From Candidatus Gastranaerophilales bacterium (GTDB taxonomy: Bacteria > Cyanobacteriota > Vampirovibrionia > Gastranaerophilales > Gastranaerophilaceae): a stretch of 64,000 nt of DNA. A model generated the notes under the pieces. The model was not told the DNA's origin. It ran no database searches and worked only from the letters and a program-made list of their open reading frames with translations. Positions 7,787 to 16,982 of this stretch are shown here, one piece after another. A program made the translations under genes and the position numbers. The stretch's first letter is position 1. The number at the start of each line of letters is the position of its first letter. Where the stretch lies: the NCBI GenBank assembly GCA_944325945.1, contig CALVBW010000009.1, positions 1 to 64,000 of the forward strand. The letters are read 5' to 3'.

Positions 7787-9555
7787 TTGAACAAATTAAA
7801 CAAACTCAAGCGTATATAAATTATTCAAGGATTCTTCCTTACGTCAAACCATACTGGTTCAGGGCGCTTTTAGCAATAGGGATTTGTATTCCTATAGGGG
7901 CTTTGGATGCGATTATTGCATTGTCTTTAAAGCCTTATATGGATTTGGTAATGGTTGAAAAAAGCGTTCAATCTCCGTGGTATATACCATTTGGTATAGT
8001 TGCTTTTACAACTGTTCAAGGTTTGCTAAATTATACTGCAACGTATTTAAACACATGGGTCGGCGGAAAGATTACCAATGATTTGAAGATGGCGCTTTAT
8101 AAAAAGCTTTTGACCTTTGAACCGGATTATTTTAACCGGCGTAAATCCGGTGATATTGTTTTCAGGTTTAACACTGACGCGGATACGGCGTGTAACGGTT
8201 TGTTGGAAAATTTGAAAGTTTTTGTTTCAAGGTTATTTTCATCAATTTCATTAGTCGGAGTATTGTTTTATAATTCATGGCAGCTTGCTTTGATTGCGGT
8301 CTTAATCCTCGGCGGTGCGTTTTTACCGCTTGCAAATATAAGAAAACGCATTAAGGATGTTATGGACAAATCAGTTGCAGCCAGTTCAACTGCTATTACA
8401 GCACTTAACGAAACTTATTCGGGCAATAGAACAATTACATCTTATAATCTGGTGGATTATCAGGAAAATAAATACGCCAATATTTTGCGGAATATTTTTA
8501 CTCTAAAGATAAAATTAGTTCAAAGAACAAACTGGCTTTCACCTATGATGCATATAATCGTATCTATAGGCATCGGGCTTGCTATAGGTTACGGGTCGCA
8601 TTTAATTCTGTCGGGGCAGATTACAAGCGGGAATTTTGTTTCATTTATTACTGCGCTTATAATGCTTTATACACCTATAAAAAATCTCGGTAATAATTTT
8701 AATGCCGTACAGTATTCTTTTATTGCAATAGAGCGTATATTTAATATTCTGGACAGAAAGCCGCTTATAACAAATGTGGCAAATGCTGTTGAATTCAAGG
8801 ATTTGAAAGACAGTATAAAATTTGAAAATTTGAGTTTTGCCTATGTTAAAGGCAAGGATGTTTTAAAAAATATTAATCTTGAGGTAAAAAAAGGTGAAAC
8901 CCTTGCAATTGTCGGAAATTCAGGAGGCGGTAAAACTACGCTCGTAAATCTTCTTGCAAGATTTTATAATTTTGCAAGAGGGCAGATTTTAATTGATAAT
9001 TTGAATATTAAAAATTATAGTCTGGAATCTTTGAGGTCAAAAATTGCCGTTGTATTTCAGGATAATTTTTTGTTTTCCGGAACTATAAGAGAAAATATTT
9101 TACTCGGAAAATTTGATGCTACGGAAGAAGAATTGCATGCTGCAATAAAAAACGCATGTCTTGAAGATTTTATAGGTGAATTGGAAAAAGGTATTGATAC
9201 TCCTATCGGAGAACGCGGGGTATTACTTTCCGGCGGGCAAAAACAAAGAGTCGCAATAGCACGTGCATTTATAAAAAATGCCCCGATTGTAATATTGGAT
9301 GAGGCAACATCCGCTCTTGATAATAAGTCTGAGGCAATTGTTCAAAAAGCAATTGATAATTTGATGCAGGATAAAACCGTATTTGTAATAGCACATAGAT
9401 TGTCAACAATTCAAAATGCAGATAAAATTGCTGTTATAAATGAAGGTGAACTGGTTGAACTCGGTTCTCATGACGAACTTATGGCTATAGAAAACGGACA
9501 ATACAGAGCATTATATGAAATGCAGTTTCGAAAACAGTTGATTAACAATAAATAA
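7774..9555 (+). CDS. ABC exporter, MsbA-like (fused membrane and ATPase domains)
   Basis: Inner-membrane half-transporter of 593 aa that works as a homodimer and flips a lipid-linked glycan or lipid. About six membrane segments fill residues 25-310. The nucleotide-binding domain follows, with Walker A GNSGGGKTT (about 388), Q-loop VFQDNFLF, signature LSGGQKQRVAIARAF, Walker B IVILDEATSALD and H-loop VIAHRLST. Its position inside a glycan operon, overlapping the preceding gene by 13 bp, suggests export of the product made by the neighbouring enzymes. Confidence 0.85.
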   Translation: MQKLIEQIKQTQAYINYSRILPYVKPYWFRALLAIGICIPIGALDAIIALSLKPYMDLVMVEKSVQSPWYIPFGIVAFTTVQGLLNYTATYLNTWVGGKITNDLKMALYKKLLTFEPDYFNRRKSGDIVFRFNTDADTACNGLLENLKVFVSRLFSSISLVGVLFYNSWQLALIAVLILGGAFLPLANIRKRIKDVMDKSVAASSTAITALNETYSGNRTITSYNLVDYQENKYANILRNIFTLKIKLVQRTNWLSPMMHIIVSIGIGLAIGYGSHLILSGQITSGNFVSFITALIMLYTPIKNLGNNFNAVQYSFIAIERIFNILDRKPLITNVANAVEFKDLKDSIKFENLSFAYVKGKDVLKNINLEVKKGETLAIVGNSGGGKTTLVNLLARFYNFARGQILIDNLNIKNYSLESLRSKIAVVFQDNFLFSGTIRENILLGKFDATEEELHAAIKNACLEDFIGELEKGIDTPIGERGVLLSGGQKQRVAIARAFIKNAPIVILDEATSALDNKSEAIVQKAIDNLMQDKTVFVIAHRLSTIQNADKIAVINEGELVELGSHDELMAIENGQYRALYEMQFRKQLINNK

Positions 9556-9577
9556 AGTTTGTGTTATTTTGTTTTGT

Positions 9578-10060
9578 ATGAAAGAGTGGTTAAAAGCTGT
9601 CATTATATTACCGTTTAATGTACTGGTTGTGATACCGGTATTGATATTATATTTTTGTGACTACAAATATGTTTATAACAGTTTGCTATTGATAATTTTA
9701 GGAATTATATTTGTAGTTATTGGTTTTATATTAGCAGTAACTACAATGCTGCTATTTAATAATATCGGCAAAGGAACTGCCGCTCCGTGGTCACCGCCTA
9801 AAGTGCTGGTGGTGGAAGGTCCGTATAAATTTGTCAGAAATCCTATGATAACAGCTGTTTTGGCAATTTTATCGGGTGAAAGTATGATATTAAATTCGCC
9901 GGAAATTTTTTGCTGGTTCGTGGTATTCTTCTTGATAAATTCTATTTATTTCCCTCTTTTTGAAGAAAGGCAGTTAAAAAATCGGTTTGGACAGGAATAT
10001 TTGGAATATATGAATCGTGTGCCGCGCTGGATACCAAAATTTGATTTTTGGAAAAAATAG
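9578..10060 (+). CDS. Membrane methyltransferase, ICMT/PEMT family
   Basis: Small integral-membrane methyltransferase of 160 aa, resembling isoprenylcysteine carboxyl and phospholipid methyltransferases. Hydrophobic segments occupy residues 5-65 and 95-120. The C-terminal signature is present: VEGPYKFVRNPMI, then FEERQLKNRFGQEYLEYMNRVPRWIP, which holds the S-adenosylmethionine-binding Arg-Asn-Pro and Glu-Glu residues. ATG 9578 is used in preference to a TTG at 9569. It follows the exporter by 22 bp. Substrate unknown; methylation of a lipid or lipid-linked glycan would fit the context. Confidence 0.7.
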   Translation: MKEWLKAVIILPFNVLVVIPVLILYFCDYKYVYNSLLLIILGIIFVVIGFILAVTTMLLFNNIGKGTAAPWSPPKVLVVEGPYKFVRNPMITAVLAILSGESMILNSPEIFCWFVVFFLINSIYFPLFEERQLKNRFGQEYLEYMNRVPRWIPKFDFWKK

Positions 10061-10200
10061 TCTTTTAAGTAGTCGAAGCCTTTAAGTTTTTTTAGAATGA
10101 ATTTATAAAACTTATAAAATTATATGCATAAAACAAAATTCATGCTAAAATTTTTGTGGAAGATTTTTATTGGAATTAAGTTATTTTATAGGTCTTTATT

Positions 10201-11148
10201 TTGAAAATTTGTACAACAAACTTTAGAAAAATATTTAGTTTTTTAAGAAAATTATTTTTGTTTATTGATCTTGATTCGCATTATATAATAAAAGTTTTCG
10301 GCATTCAGGTAACATTAAAACACAGGTGCAGATTTAAATATAAAAAAGCTGTCAATTATGGTATAAGTAATGAAACAAGGATACCACGGGTAATTATTTC
10401 GTTGACCAGTCATCCTGCAAGGATAAATATGGTTCATTTGACAATCAATACCTTATTACAGCAGACAATGAAGCCTGATTTAGTTATTTTGTGGCTGGCA
10501 AAAGAGCAGTTTCCAAAAGGAATTGATGAATTGCCCGGGGAGCTTCTTGATTTGCAAAAGCTGGGGTTATCCATAAGGTGGTGTGAGGATTTAAAGTCTT
10601 ATAAAAAGCTTATTCCGGCGTTGAAAGAATTCCCTGAAGATATTATTGTGACGGTGGATGATGATTTGTATTATGAAGAAGATATGCTGGAAAGCCTTTA
10701 TCAATCTTATCTTTCGCATCCTGATGAAATTCATGTTCATAGAATTGCAAAAGTTGTTAAGATTAAAGACAAACTTTCAGCTTTGCAGAGTAGAAAATTT
10801 TATTATGATAATTTATCAGGTTCAAGTTATTGTTATCAATTGATGGGCGGCTCAGGCTGTTTGTATCCGCCGCATTCACTTTATAAAGATGTTTTTGATA
10901 TAGCTAAAATCAAGTCTCTTGCTCCGACGCAGGATGATATTTATTTTTGGGCAATGGCGGTGTTGAACGGTACAAAAGTTCGTATTGTCAAAGGGTTTAA
11001 ATCACAGCTTTATTATGTTGAAAATACACAACAACACGGGCTTTGCAAAATAAATAATAATACGGGTTACGGGATGTCTCCGGGGCAGGTATATGAAAAT
11101 ATCTGCAAAACATATCCTGAAATATTAAGCAGATGTGAGGAAATATGA
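10201..11148 (+). CDS. Glycosyltransferase, GT-A fold with DDD motif
   Basis: 315 aa. The N-terminal tag VFGIQVTLK is followed by the start of a GT-A domain (VIISLTSHPARINMVHLTINTLLQQTMKPDLVILWLA) and the metal-binding triplet in VTVDDDLYYEED near residue 155. The acceptor-side segment GGSGCLYPP and the acidic APTQDDIYFW follow. The start is a TTG with no clear ribosome site. A 140-bp AT-rich gap separates it from the methyltransferase gene, so an internal promoter is possible. Related proteins occur in capsule and LPS clusters; linkage and sugar cannot be predicted. Confidence 0.65.
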   Translation: MKICTTNFRKIFSFLRKLFLFIDLDSHYIIKVFGIQVTLKHRCRFKYKKAVNYGISNETRIPRVIISLTSHPARINMVHLTINTLLQQTMKPDLVILWLAKEQFPKGIDELPGELLDLQKLGLSIRWCEDLKSYKKLIPALKEFPEDIIVTVDDDLYYEEDMLESLYQSYLSHPDEIHVHRIAKVVKIKDKLSALQSRKFYYDNLSGSSYCYQLMGGSGCLYPPHSLYKDVFDIAKIKSLAPTQDDIYFWAMAVLNGTKVRIVKGFKSQLYYVENTQQHGLCKINNNTGYGMSPGQVYENICKTYPEILSRCEEI

Positions 11149-13391
11149 GAAATAAGCTGAATAAATCAAAGTGCAGCGGATGCTCTGCGTGTTATAATGC
11201 TTGTCCTGCAGGGGCTATTTCAATGCAGGAAGATAATGAAGGATTTTTGTATCCTGTGATTGATGATTCAAAGTGTACTGATTGCGGGTTATGTGAAAAA
11301 GTTTGTTTTATTAATCATTCTAAGCATTTTAATGATAAAAAACCGGATTATGCATATGCAATTCAGGCTCAAGATGATATTTGTCTGATGAGTTCATCCG
11401 GAGGATTATTTACATTGATAGCCGAAAATATTCTCAAAAAAGGCGGATATGTATGCGGTGCTGCCTGGAGTGATGATTTCAGAAGTGTTCGACATATTTT
11501 GATATCTTCTGTTGAAGAATTAAATAAACTTCGTTTATCAAAGTATGTCCAAAGCGATTGTAATACGGTTTTTAGGGAAATTAAGCAAATACTTAACAAA
11601 GATATCCCGGTGTTTTTTACGGGAACTCCATGTCAGGTGGAAGGTTTAAAAAATTATTTGGGAAAAGATTATTCAAATCTTTTAACGGCTGATATTTTGT
11701 GTCATTCTGTTCCGTCTCCTAAAGTCTGGCGCAAATATCTTGATTCGGTCTGCAAAGAACGTAAATTACAGTTTGTGAATTTTCGCAGTAAAATGAAAAG
11801 CTGGCAGGATTCTCAAATAAAGTTTGATTTCGATGACGGTTCAAGCATTGTAGAATCTAAAAAAGAGAATTTATTTTTCAAAAGTTTTATAAAGAATATG
11901 ATTTCCAGACCAAGTTGTGAAACTTGTTCTTTTACTTGTTTATACAGAGTTTCTGACCTTACACTCGGTGATTTTTGGAAGATTTATAAATTTGATAAAA
12001 ATTTAAACGGACCAAAAGGCACTTCTTTATGTCTTTGTAATACTGTTAAGGGTGAAGAAGCTTTAGCTGAGATAGAAAAACAAATAAAAGTTATTAAAAA
12101 AGTCCCGATTAAGTATGCAATAAGAGGTAATGCGGTTTTAGCTCATCCTTTAAAATTTCATCTGTTACGCGATATGTTTTTTGCAAAGATTGATAATATG
12201 GATATTTTAAAAAATATAAAAGATACATTTTCCGGTAAATATAACGGCGTAATAGCGAATTTTTGGGATTCAAATTACAATTATGGCGCTACATTAACAG
12301 CGTATGCATTGCAGCAGTTTTTTAAAGAAAGAGGATATGATTTCAGACTTTTAAATTTGTATCCTCAGGTTGCAATGAAGGATAAAAATTCTTTTGTCAG
12401 AAAGTTTGCGGATAAATATCTTTATTTAACTGAGCCGGTTAAAAATAAGAAAGAGTTATCAAAATTAAATTCTTTTGCGGATACATTTGTTGTTGGTTCG
12501 GATCAGGTGTTTAAAGATCACTGTATGAGAAAATATTTTGATTCTTTTCTTTTGCCGTATACTGATTTTTCAAAACGCAGAATAGCTTTTTCAGCAAGTT
12601 TTGGTAAGGATAATTTTATTGCATCGGATGAAGATAAGTATATTTTATCTAAATATCTAAAACGTTTTGATGCTATTTCAGTCAGAGAACATTCAGGGAT
12701 TGATATTTGCAGGGAGGATTTTGATGTTGAGGCTGAACGTATTATGGATCCTGTATTCCTTGCGGACAGGGAATGTTTTTTGAAATTGGTAGATTTTGAC
12801 AGTTTGCGATATAAAGATAAAATAGTTTGTCTGTTGCTCGATATGTCTGAAACTTTAAGAAAATCTATTGAAGAATTGAGCCGCAAATTGTCAGTCGAGG
12901 TTGTTTATATAGATCGTAAAAAATTTTCAATAGAAGAATTTTTGACGGCAATATATACCTGCAGATATTTTGTGACTGATTCTTTCCATGGAACATGTTT
13001 TGCAATATTATTCCATAAAAATTTTGTTACCGTAACTAATGAATCACGGGGAATGGCAAGATTTGAGTCACTTATCAGAATATTTCCGATTGCTGAAAAT
13101 TTTGTAAATTCTCCAGAATTGATTAATTCTGTTGAATTTACTGACCAAAATTGGGATGAAATTGAAAAAATAATTAATTCAGAAAAGGAAAAAGCTGATA
13201 TTTGGATTAAGAAAGTTTTTGAGACGCCGCGTCCTTTGAAGATGTTTGAAAATGAATTTGATTTAAATAAATATTCAAATGTACGGAAAAAACTTTTTAG
13301 ATCATCAAAATCTTTATTTTCAATTACAGGGGATCGTGTAAGAATTACAATCTCCATTTTCGGTATAAAAATAAGTATAAAAAGAAAGTAA
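11145..13391 (+). CDS. FrhB-like iron-sulfur protein fused to polysaccharide pyruvyl transferase
   Basis: 748 aa, two enzymes in one chain. Residues 1-55 form a two-cluster ferredoxin (CSGCSACYNAC and CTDCGLCEKVC). Residues 75-330 match the F420-hydrogenase/dehydrogenase beta-subunit family (FTGTPCQVEGL, then a Cys pair in SCETCSFTC). From about 365 (GVIANFWDSNYNYGATLTAYAL) the chain is a polysaccharide pyruvyl transferase, with VVGSDQVF, FSASFGK, SVREHSG, MDPVFL and TDSFHGTCFA. The final residues are the operon tag FGIKISIK. Family knowledge: the second half adds pyruvate ketals from phosphoenolpyruvate. The redox half probably modifies the same glycan. The ATGA start overlaps the preceding gene. 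Confidence 0.8.
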   Translation: MRNKLNKSKCSGCSACYNACPAGAISMQEDNEGFLYPVIDDSKCTDCGLCEKVCFINHSKHFNDKKPDYAYAIQAQDDICLMSSSGGLFTLIAENILKKGGYVCGAAWSDDFRSVRHILISSVEELNKLRLSKYVQSDCNTVFREIKQILNKDIPVFFTGTPCQVEGLKNYLGKDYSNLLTADILCHSVPSPKVWRKYLDSVCKERKLQFVNFRSKMKSWQDSQIKFDFDDGSSIVESKKENLFFKSFIKNMISRPSCETCSFTCLYRVSDLTLGDFWKIYKFDKNLNGPKGTSLCLCNTVKGEEALAEIEKQIKVIKKVPIKYAIRGNAVLAHPLKFHLLRDMFFAKIDNMDILKNIKDTFSGKYNGVIANFWDSNYNYGATLTAYALQQFFKERGYDFRLLNLYPQVAMKDKNSFVRKFADKYLYLTEPVKNKKELSKLNSFADTFVVGSDQVFKDHCMRKYFDSFLLPYTDFSKRRIAFSASFGKDNFIASDEDKYILSKYLKRFDAISVREHSGIDICREDFDVEAERIMDPVFLADRECFLKLVDFDSLRYKDKIVCLLLDMSETLRKSIEELSRKLSVEVVYIDRKKFSIEEFLTAIYTCRYFVTDSFHGTCFAILFHKNFVTVTNESRGMARFESLIRIFPIAENFVNSPELINSVEFTDQNWDEIEKIINSEKEKADIWIKKVFETPRPLKMFENEFDLNKYSNVRKKLFRSSKSLFSITGDRVRITISIFGIKISIKRK

Positions 13392-13398
13392 CTTGTTA

Positions 13399-13427
13399 TT
13401 GACTGACTGTAAAAAATGCATTATCAT
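13399..13427 (+). promoter_or_regulatory. Sigma-70-type promoter of the alcohol dehydrogenase gene
   Basis: TTGACT (13399-13404), a 17-bp spacer and TATCAT (13422-13427), about 25 bp before the start codon and just after the glycan operon ends. It indicates that the dehydrogenase is transcribed independently. Confidence 0.6.
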
Positions 13428-13453
13428 AATTTTGTAAAAGAGAGGAGTGAATT

Positions 13454-14611
13454 ATGCAGAATTTTGAATTTTACGGTCCGACGCGTGTTGTGTTCGGTAA
13501 AGATACCATAAAGGAGCTTTCAAGACTTATTCCGCGTGACAGAAAGATTTTAATGACATACGGCGGGGGTTCTATTAAGAAAAACGGGGTTTACGATCAG
13601 GTAAAAAAAGCACTTGAGGGTTATGATTTGTTGGAATTCGGCGGGATTGAGCCGAATCCTAAATATGAAACTCTGGCAAAAGCTGTTGAAATCGTTAAAA
13701 AAGAGGGCGTAAACTTTTTGCTTGCCGTAGGCGGAGGCTCTGTTCTTGACGGAACAAAATTTATTGCGCTTGCATCTAAATACGACGGCGATGATGCCTA
13801 TGACGCTATTATGATTAGAGCTGAACATCCTGCATCAGCAATTGAATTGGCGGATGTGATTACGCTTCCTGCAACGGGTTCTGAAATGAATAACGGCGGT
13901 GTTATTTCAAGAATTTCTACAAGCGAAAAGCTTGCTTTCCACAATCCGAATGTGTTCCCGAAATTTTCTGTTATTGACCCCACAGTTACTTTTTCTTTGC
14001 CTGAAAGACAGACTATCAACGGCGTTGTGGATACTTTTGTTCATACTATGGAATTCAATTGCACTTATGATGTCAATTCACCGCTTCAGGATATCTGGGC
14101 AATGGGAATTTTAAGAACACTTATATCGGAAGCGCCGAAAGCGCTGGCAAACCCTAAAGATTATGACGCAAGAGCAAATCTTTTCTGGTGTGCGACATGT
14201 GGCTTAAACTACTGGATTTCTTGCGGTGTGCCTCAGGACTGGTCAACACACATGATAGGACATGAATTGACAGCATTTTACGGAATCGATCATGGTCAAA
14301 GCCTTGCGATTGTTCAGCCGCGTTTGTTGAGAAACCAAAAGGTCGCAAAATCCTATAAACTCGCAAAAATCGCACGTGAAGTTTTCGGTATTAATGAGTC
14401 TGTTGATTTGAAAGCAGCTGATATGGCTATTGATAAGATTGAAGAATTTTATAACTCAATAGGTATGAAAACCAGACTTGCGGATTACGGTATAAACCCT
14501 GAAGAAGCTGCTGAAAAAATTCGTGACCGTTTCAGAGAACGTAATGTTGCTTTTGGTGAAAAAGGCGCAATTACTGCCGATGTGGCTTACGAAATCGTAA
14601 AAGCATGCTAA
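13454..14611 (+). CDS. Iron-containing alcohol dehydrogenase (YqhD/butanol dehydrogenase type)
   Basis: NAD(P)H-dependent aldehyde reductase/alcohol dehydrogenase of 385 aa, full length for the family. It has YGGGSIKKNGVY and AVGGGSVLDGTKFIA (cofactor loop, about residue 95). Metal ligands are Asp and His in NGVVDTFVHTMEF and the two His in MIGHELTAFYGIDHGQSLA. It probably removes reducing equivalents as alcohol during fermentation, alongside the hydrogenase at the right of the window. Ribosome site GAGGAG upstream; its own promoter precedes it. Confidence 0.88.
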   Translation: MQNFEFYGPTRVVFGKDTIKELSRLIPRDRKILMTYGGGSIKKNGVYDQVKKALEGYDLLEFGGIEPNPKYETLAKAVEIVKKEGVNFLLAVGGGSVLDGTKFIALASKYDGDDAYDAIMIRAEHPASAIELADVITLPATGSEMNNGGVISRISTSEKLAFHNPNVFPKFSVIDPTVTFSLPERQTINGVVDTFVHTMEFNCTYDVNSPLQDIWAMGILRTLISEAPKALANPKDYDARANLFWCATCGLNYWISCGVPQDWSTHMIGHELTAFYGIDHGQSLAIVQPRLLRNQKVAKSYKLAKIAREVFGINESVDLKAADMAIDKIEEFYNSIGMKTRLADYGINPEEAAEKIRDRFRERNVAFGEKGAITADVAYEIVKAC

Positions 14612-14630
14612 ATTCATTTTTTGTAAAATT

Positions 14631-14663
14631 AAAAGCCACTTTCTGATGAAAGTGGCTTTTTTT
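14631..14663. terminator. Bidirectional Rho-independent terminator
   Basis: AAAAGCCACTTTC and GAAAGTGGCTTTT enclose a TGAT loop, with A and T runs on both sides. It serves the convergent dehydrogenase and NifX-like genes. Confidence 0.88.
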
Positions 14664-14667
14664 AAAT

Positions 14668-15327
14668 TTATTCACCTTTATGGCAGTGATGGTGGTGATG
14701 TCCGTGACAGTGGCTGTGTTCGCCGCCGCAAGAGTTCTCACCCGTCACAAGTGTTGAATTCATATAGGAATTTATAACATCTTCAATCGGCATTTCAGGA
14801 CAGCCGGATATAACTTTTACTCCGTTCTGGCTGAATATTCCAAGCGGTCGCTGCCCCATTCCGCCTGCCAGAACTACATTCGCACCTTGTTCTGATATCC
14901 AGCTTGCGCTCTGGCAGCTTATTCCTTCTTCAGGAACTTTTGTTTCCATATTTAAAATTTCTTTTGTTTCAGGGTTTACCTCAACAAATGTAAATGACTC
15001 GCAGTGTCCGAAATGTGAACATAATTTCCCTTCTGCTGTCGGTACGGCAATTTTCATAATTTTATCTCCTTTTAATTTGTCAGTATTTGACTGCAGCAAT
15101 ATCGCACTTTCCAATGCTTCCGTTTCTGTTATATTGTGCAAGACCGCATACTCTCTTAATATCTTCAGCACGTTTTCGTTAATTCTCCGGTTAAACGGAA
15201 TTTTATTCAGGCATGTCTTTTTACGACCGGCATTCAATCTCTTGCCGCCCCATTTTTGACATTTTTTATTTTTCCCGTAACCGTTATTCATTAATTTCAT
15301 TTTATAATATTTTCTTGATTTTGTCAA
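14668..15327 (-). CDS. NifX/NifB-type dinitrogenase cofactor-family protein with N-terminal DNA-binding-like extension
   Basis: The C-terminal 129 residues, from MKIAVPT at 15057, form a Fe-Mo-cofactor-biosynthesis (NifX/NafY-like) domain with a His/Cys-rich tail (GGEHSHCHGHHHHHCH) that should bind metal. A perfect AAAAGGAGATAA ribosome site precedes that internal ATG. The open frame continues upstream without a stop through about 90 residues containing GGKRLNAGRKKT and a ribbon-helix-helix-like stretch (IPFNRRINENVLKILREYAV). So the locus may express a fusion and a short form, or an annotation may start at 15057. The longest start is TTG at 15327, overlapping the TspO stop; ATG at 15300 is also possible. 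No nitrogenase genes are nearby. Confidence 0.75.
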   Translation of the reverse strand: MTKSRKYYKMKLMNNGYGKNKKCQKWGGKRLNAGRKKTCLNKIPFNRRINENVLKILREYAVLHNITETEALESAILLQSNTDKLKGDKIMKIAVPTAEGKLCSHFGHCESFTFVEVNPETKEILNMETKVPEEGISCQSASWISEQGANVVLAGGMGQRPLGIFSQNGVKVISGCPEMPIEDVINSYMNSTLVTGENSCGGEHSHCHGHHHHHCHKGE

Positions 15328-15725
15328 TACATATTCAAGTTTAATTTAATAATTTCATAATTTAGATATGATGCAAAAATCAGCCAGAGAAAATATGGAA
15401 TCAGCAGAAACGCAGCGGTTTTCGATTTTTTGTAGAACAGTATGATATTTATAAAAACAAGAATTATGAGCGCGATTATTATAAAGAACGCAAGTTTGAT
15501 ATCGTGTGATTCAAAAAATACAGGTGTCCAGAGAAGGTTCAATATTATCTGTGTGATAAATATTACAAGAGGAATGATTTTTTCCTGCCTAAAACCGTCT
15601 TTGATGTAGAAAAACAGGGAAATTGCTATCATTATATAAAGTATTGTCCATACAATCGGAAATACTGCCTCCGGCGGGGTTAGCGGTGATTTGTTTAATG
15701 AATAGTACCACAATGAATCTTGCAT
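15324..15725 (-). CDS. tspO: TspO/MBR family membrane protein
   Basis: Five-helix membrane protein of 133 aa, related to bacterial TspO and the mitochondrial benzodiazepine receptor, which bind porphyrins and sterols. Recognised from PLTPPEAVFPIVWTILYIMIA, NLLWTPVFF and LIPYFLWLIFASYLNYEI, the tryptophan-rich ligand pocket. It is slightly short at the N-terminus. Its stop overlaps the first possible start of the NifX-like gene, so they are likely co-transcribed. Confidence 0.82.
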   Translation of the reverse strand: MQDSLWYYSLNKSPLTPPEAVFPIVWTILYIMIAISLFFYIKDGFRQEKIIPLVIFITQIILNLLWTPVFFESHDIKLAFFIIIALIILVFINIILFYKKSKTAAFLLIPYFLWLIFASYLNYEIIKLNLNMY

Positions 15726-15774
15726 AAAAACAGTTTACAAAGTTTTTACGTAAAATTAAATCTGACAGGTAACT

Positions 15775-15802
15775 AAAAAAGCGCTCTCAAAAGAGCGCTT
15801 TT
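15775..15802. terminator. Bidirectional Rho-independent terminator
   Basis: AAAAGCGCTCT and AGAGCGCTTTT enclose a CAAA loop. It ends the HEAT-repeat gene on the minus strand. Confidence 0.85.
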
Positions 15803-15822
15803 CATTCCTTTCATTTAAAAAT

Positions 15823-16680
15823 TTAGAAAGTTGCAACAGGTTTTTTCTGAGCGGTAGCACCCGGAATTGATTGCCAGTTTGCAGCCATAATCTTTTTGAA
15901 AGATTTTAATGCTGTATCTTCCAATTCGCCCAATTCTTCAGCTTCCATAATTAATTCTCTTAAAGGAAGCAGTGCTCTTTGATCTCTCAAGACACCTAAT
16001 GCAGCTGCGGCGCCGGCTCTGACTAATTCATTTTCTTCACGATTTTTCATTACATCAATTAATGCCGGTACTGCTTTTGTATCGTTTAATTTGCCGAGTG
16101 AGGTTACTGCGTAAATTCTTACGTTTACCCATTCGTCATATAACATGTTAATAACTTTATCAACGGCTTTTTTGTTGCCGATTTCACCTAAAGCACGTGT
16201 AGCATCGCATCTTACATTGACTTTTTCATGATCCAGCGATGCAATCAGGGCATCTGTTGCAACATCGCCGATTTCAATCAAAGCATCAGTTGCTGTTATA
16301 CAAACCTGCGGGTTTTCATCATTTAAGGCTTCAACTAACGGTTCAACAACAATTTCGCCGCCCAATCTGCCTAATGCTCTTGCTGCACGAACTCTTACAT
16401 CGACGTTTCTGTCTTCACGTAAAGATTCAATCAAATGTACAGTGGCTTTTGAATCGCCGAGTTCGCCTAAAGCACGTGCTGCATATAATCTTACTGATCC
16501 GTTTTTGTCATGCTTTAATACATCAATTAACGGCTCAACAGCTTTGGAGTCACCCATCTCGCCTAATACTCGTGCCGCGTTGTATCTGACTTTTTCTGAG
16601 TTGCTTGTTTTCAAATCCATTAATAATTCGTCAAATGTCTTTTTTACTTGTTTTTTCTTGCTGTTCACACTAATTGTCAT
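15823..16680 (-). CDS. HEAT-repeat protein (PBS-lyase-like repeats)
   Basis: 285 aa built of about eight repeats of 31 residues, with the recurring pattern VRxxAARALGELGDxxAVEPLIxxL starting near residue 30. Such proteins form curved solenoids for protein-protein contact. In cyanobacteria the family includes phycobilin lyases, but HEAT repeats alone do not imply lyase activity, and no bilin genes are present. GGAGG precedes the ATG. It is probably monocistronic, between its terminator and a 300-bp upstream region. Confidence 0.8.
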   Translation of the reverse strand: MTISVNSKKKQVKKTFDELLMDLKTSNSEKVRYNAARVLGEMGDSKAVEPLIDVLKHDKNGSVRLYAARALGELGDSKATVHLIESLREDRNVDVRVRAARALGRLGGEIVVEPLVEALNDENPQVCITATDALIEIGDVATDALIASLDHEKVNVRCDATRALGEIGNKKAVDKVINMLYDEWVNVRIYAVTSLGKLNDTKAVPALIDVMKNREENELVRAGAAAALGVLRDQRALLPLRELIMEAEELGELEDTALKSFKKIMAANWQSIPGATAQKKPVATF

Positions 16681-16982
16681 TATTTTCCTCCGACACTAAA
16701 GTAATAAATTCACACCTACATTTACTATAAAAAATTTGTGTTGAATTTAATTGCCTTTTTTTATAACTTTCTATTAATTTTTTGTAACAATTCCTTTTAC
16801 TGTACCTACTGTGAGAAAATAATAAGGGTAACACTCACACTTTATATTTATAATATAACATATTTTTTGAATAAATTCTTGGGTTAAATGTATTATTTTA
16901 AGTTTTTTATTAATTGTTTTTTTAAAAATATGTATAATTACGATATAGACGTGTAATCCGTGTTACAAAACTTAATATAATA
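16681..16982. other. Intergenic region, probable promoters of the HEAT gene
   Basis: AT-rich and gene-free. An inverted repeat TGTGAG/CTCACA with an 18-bp spacer lies near 16810-16842, and TGTAA/TTACA lies near 16951-16968. These could be operators; no ORF or RNA is recognised. Confidence 0.3.

Noticed and set aside
16239-16589. Plus-strand frame of 116 codons
   Set aside because: Antisense shadow of the HEAT-repeat gene; its His/Leu-rich content mirrors the repeat.
15823-16680. Phycobilin lyase
   Set aside because: Similarity rests only on HEAT repeats; no bilin or phycobiliprotein genes are seen.
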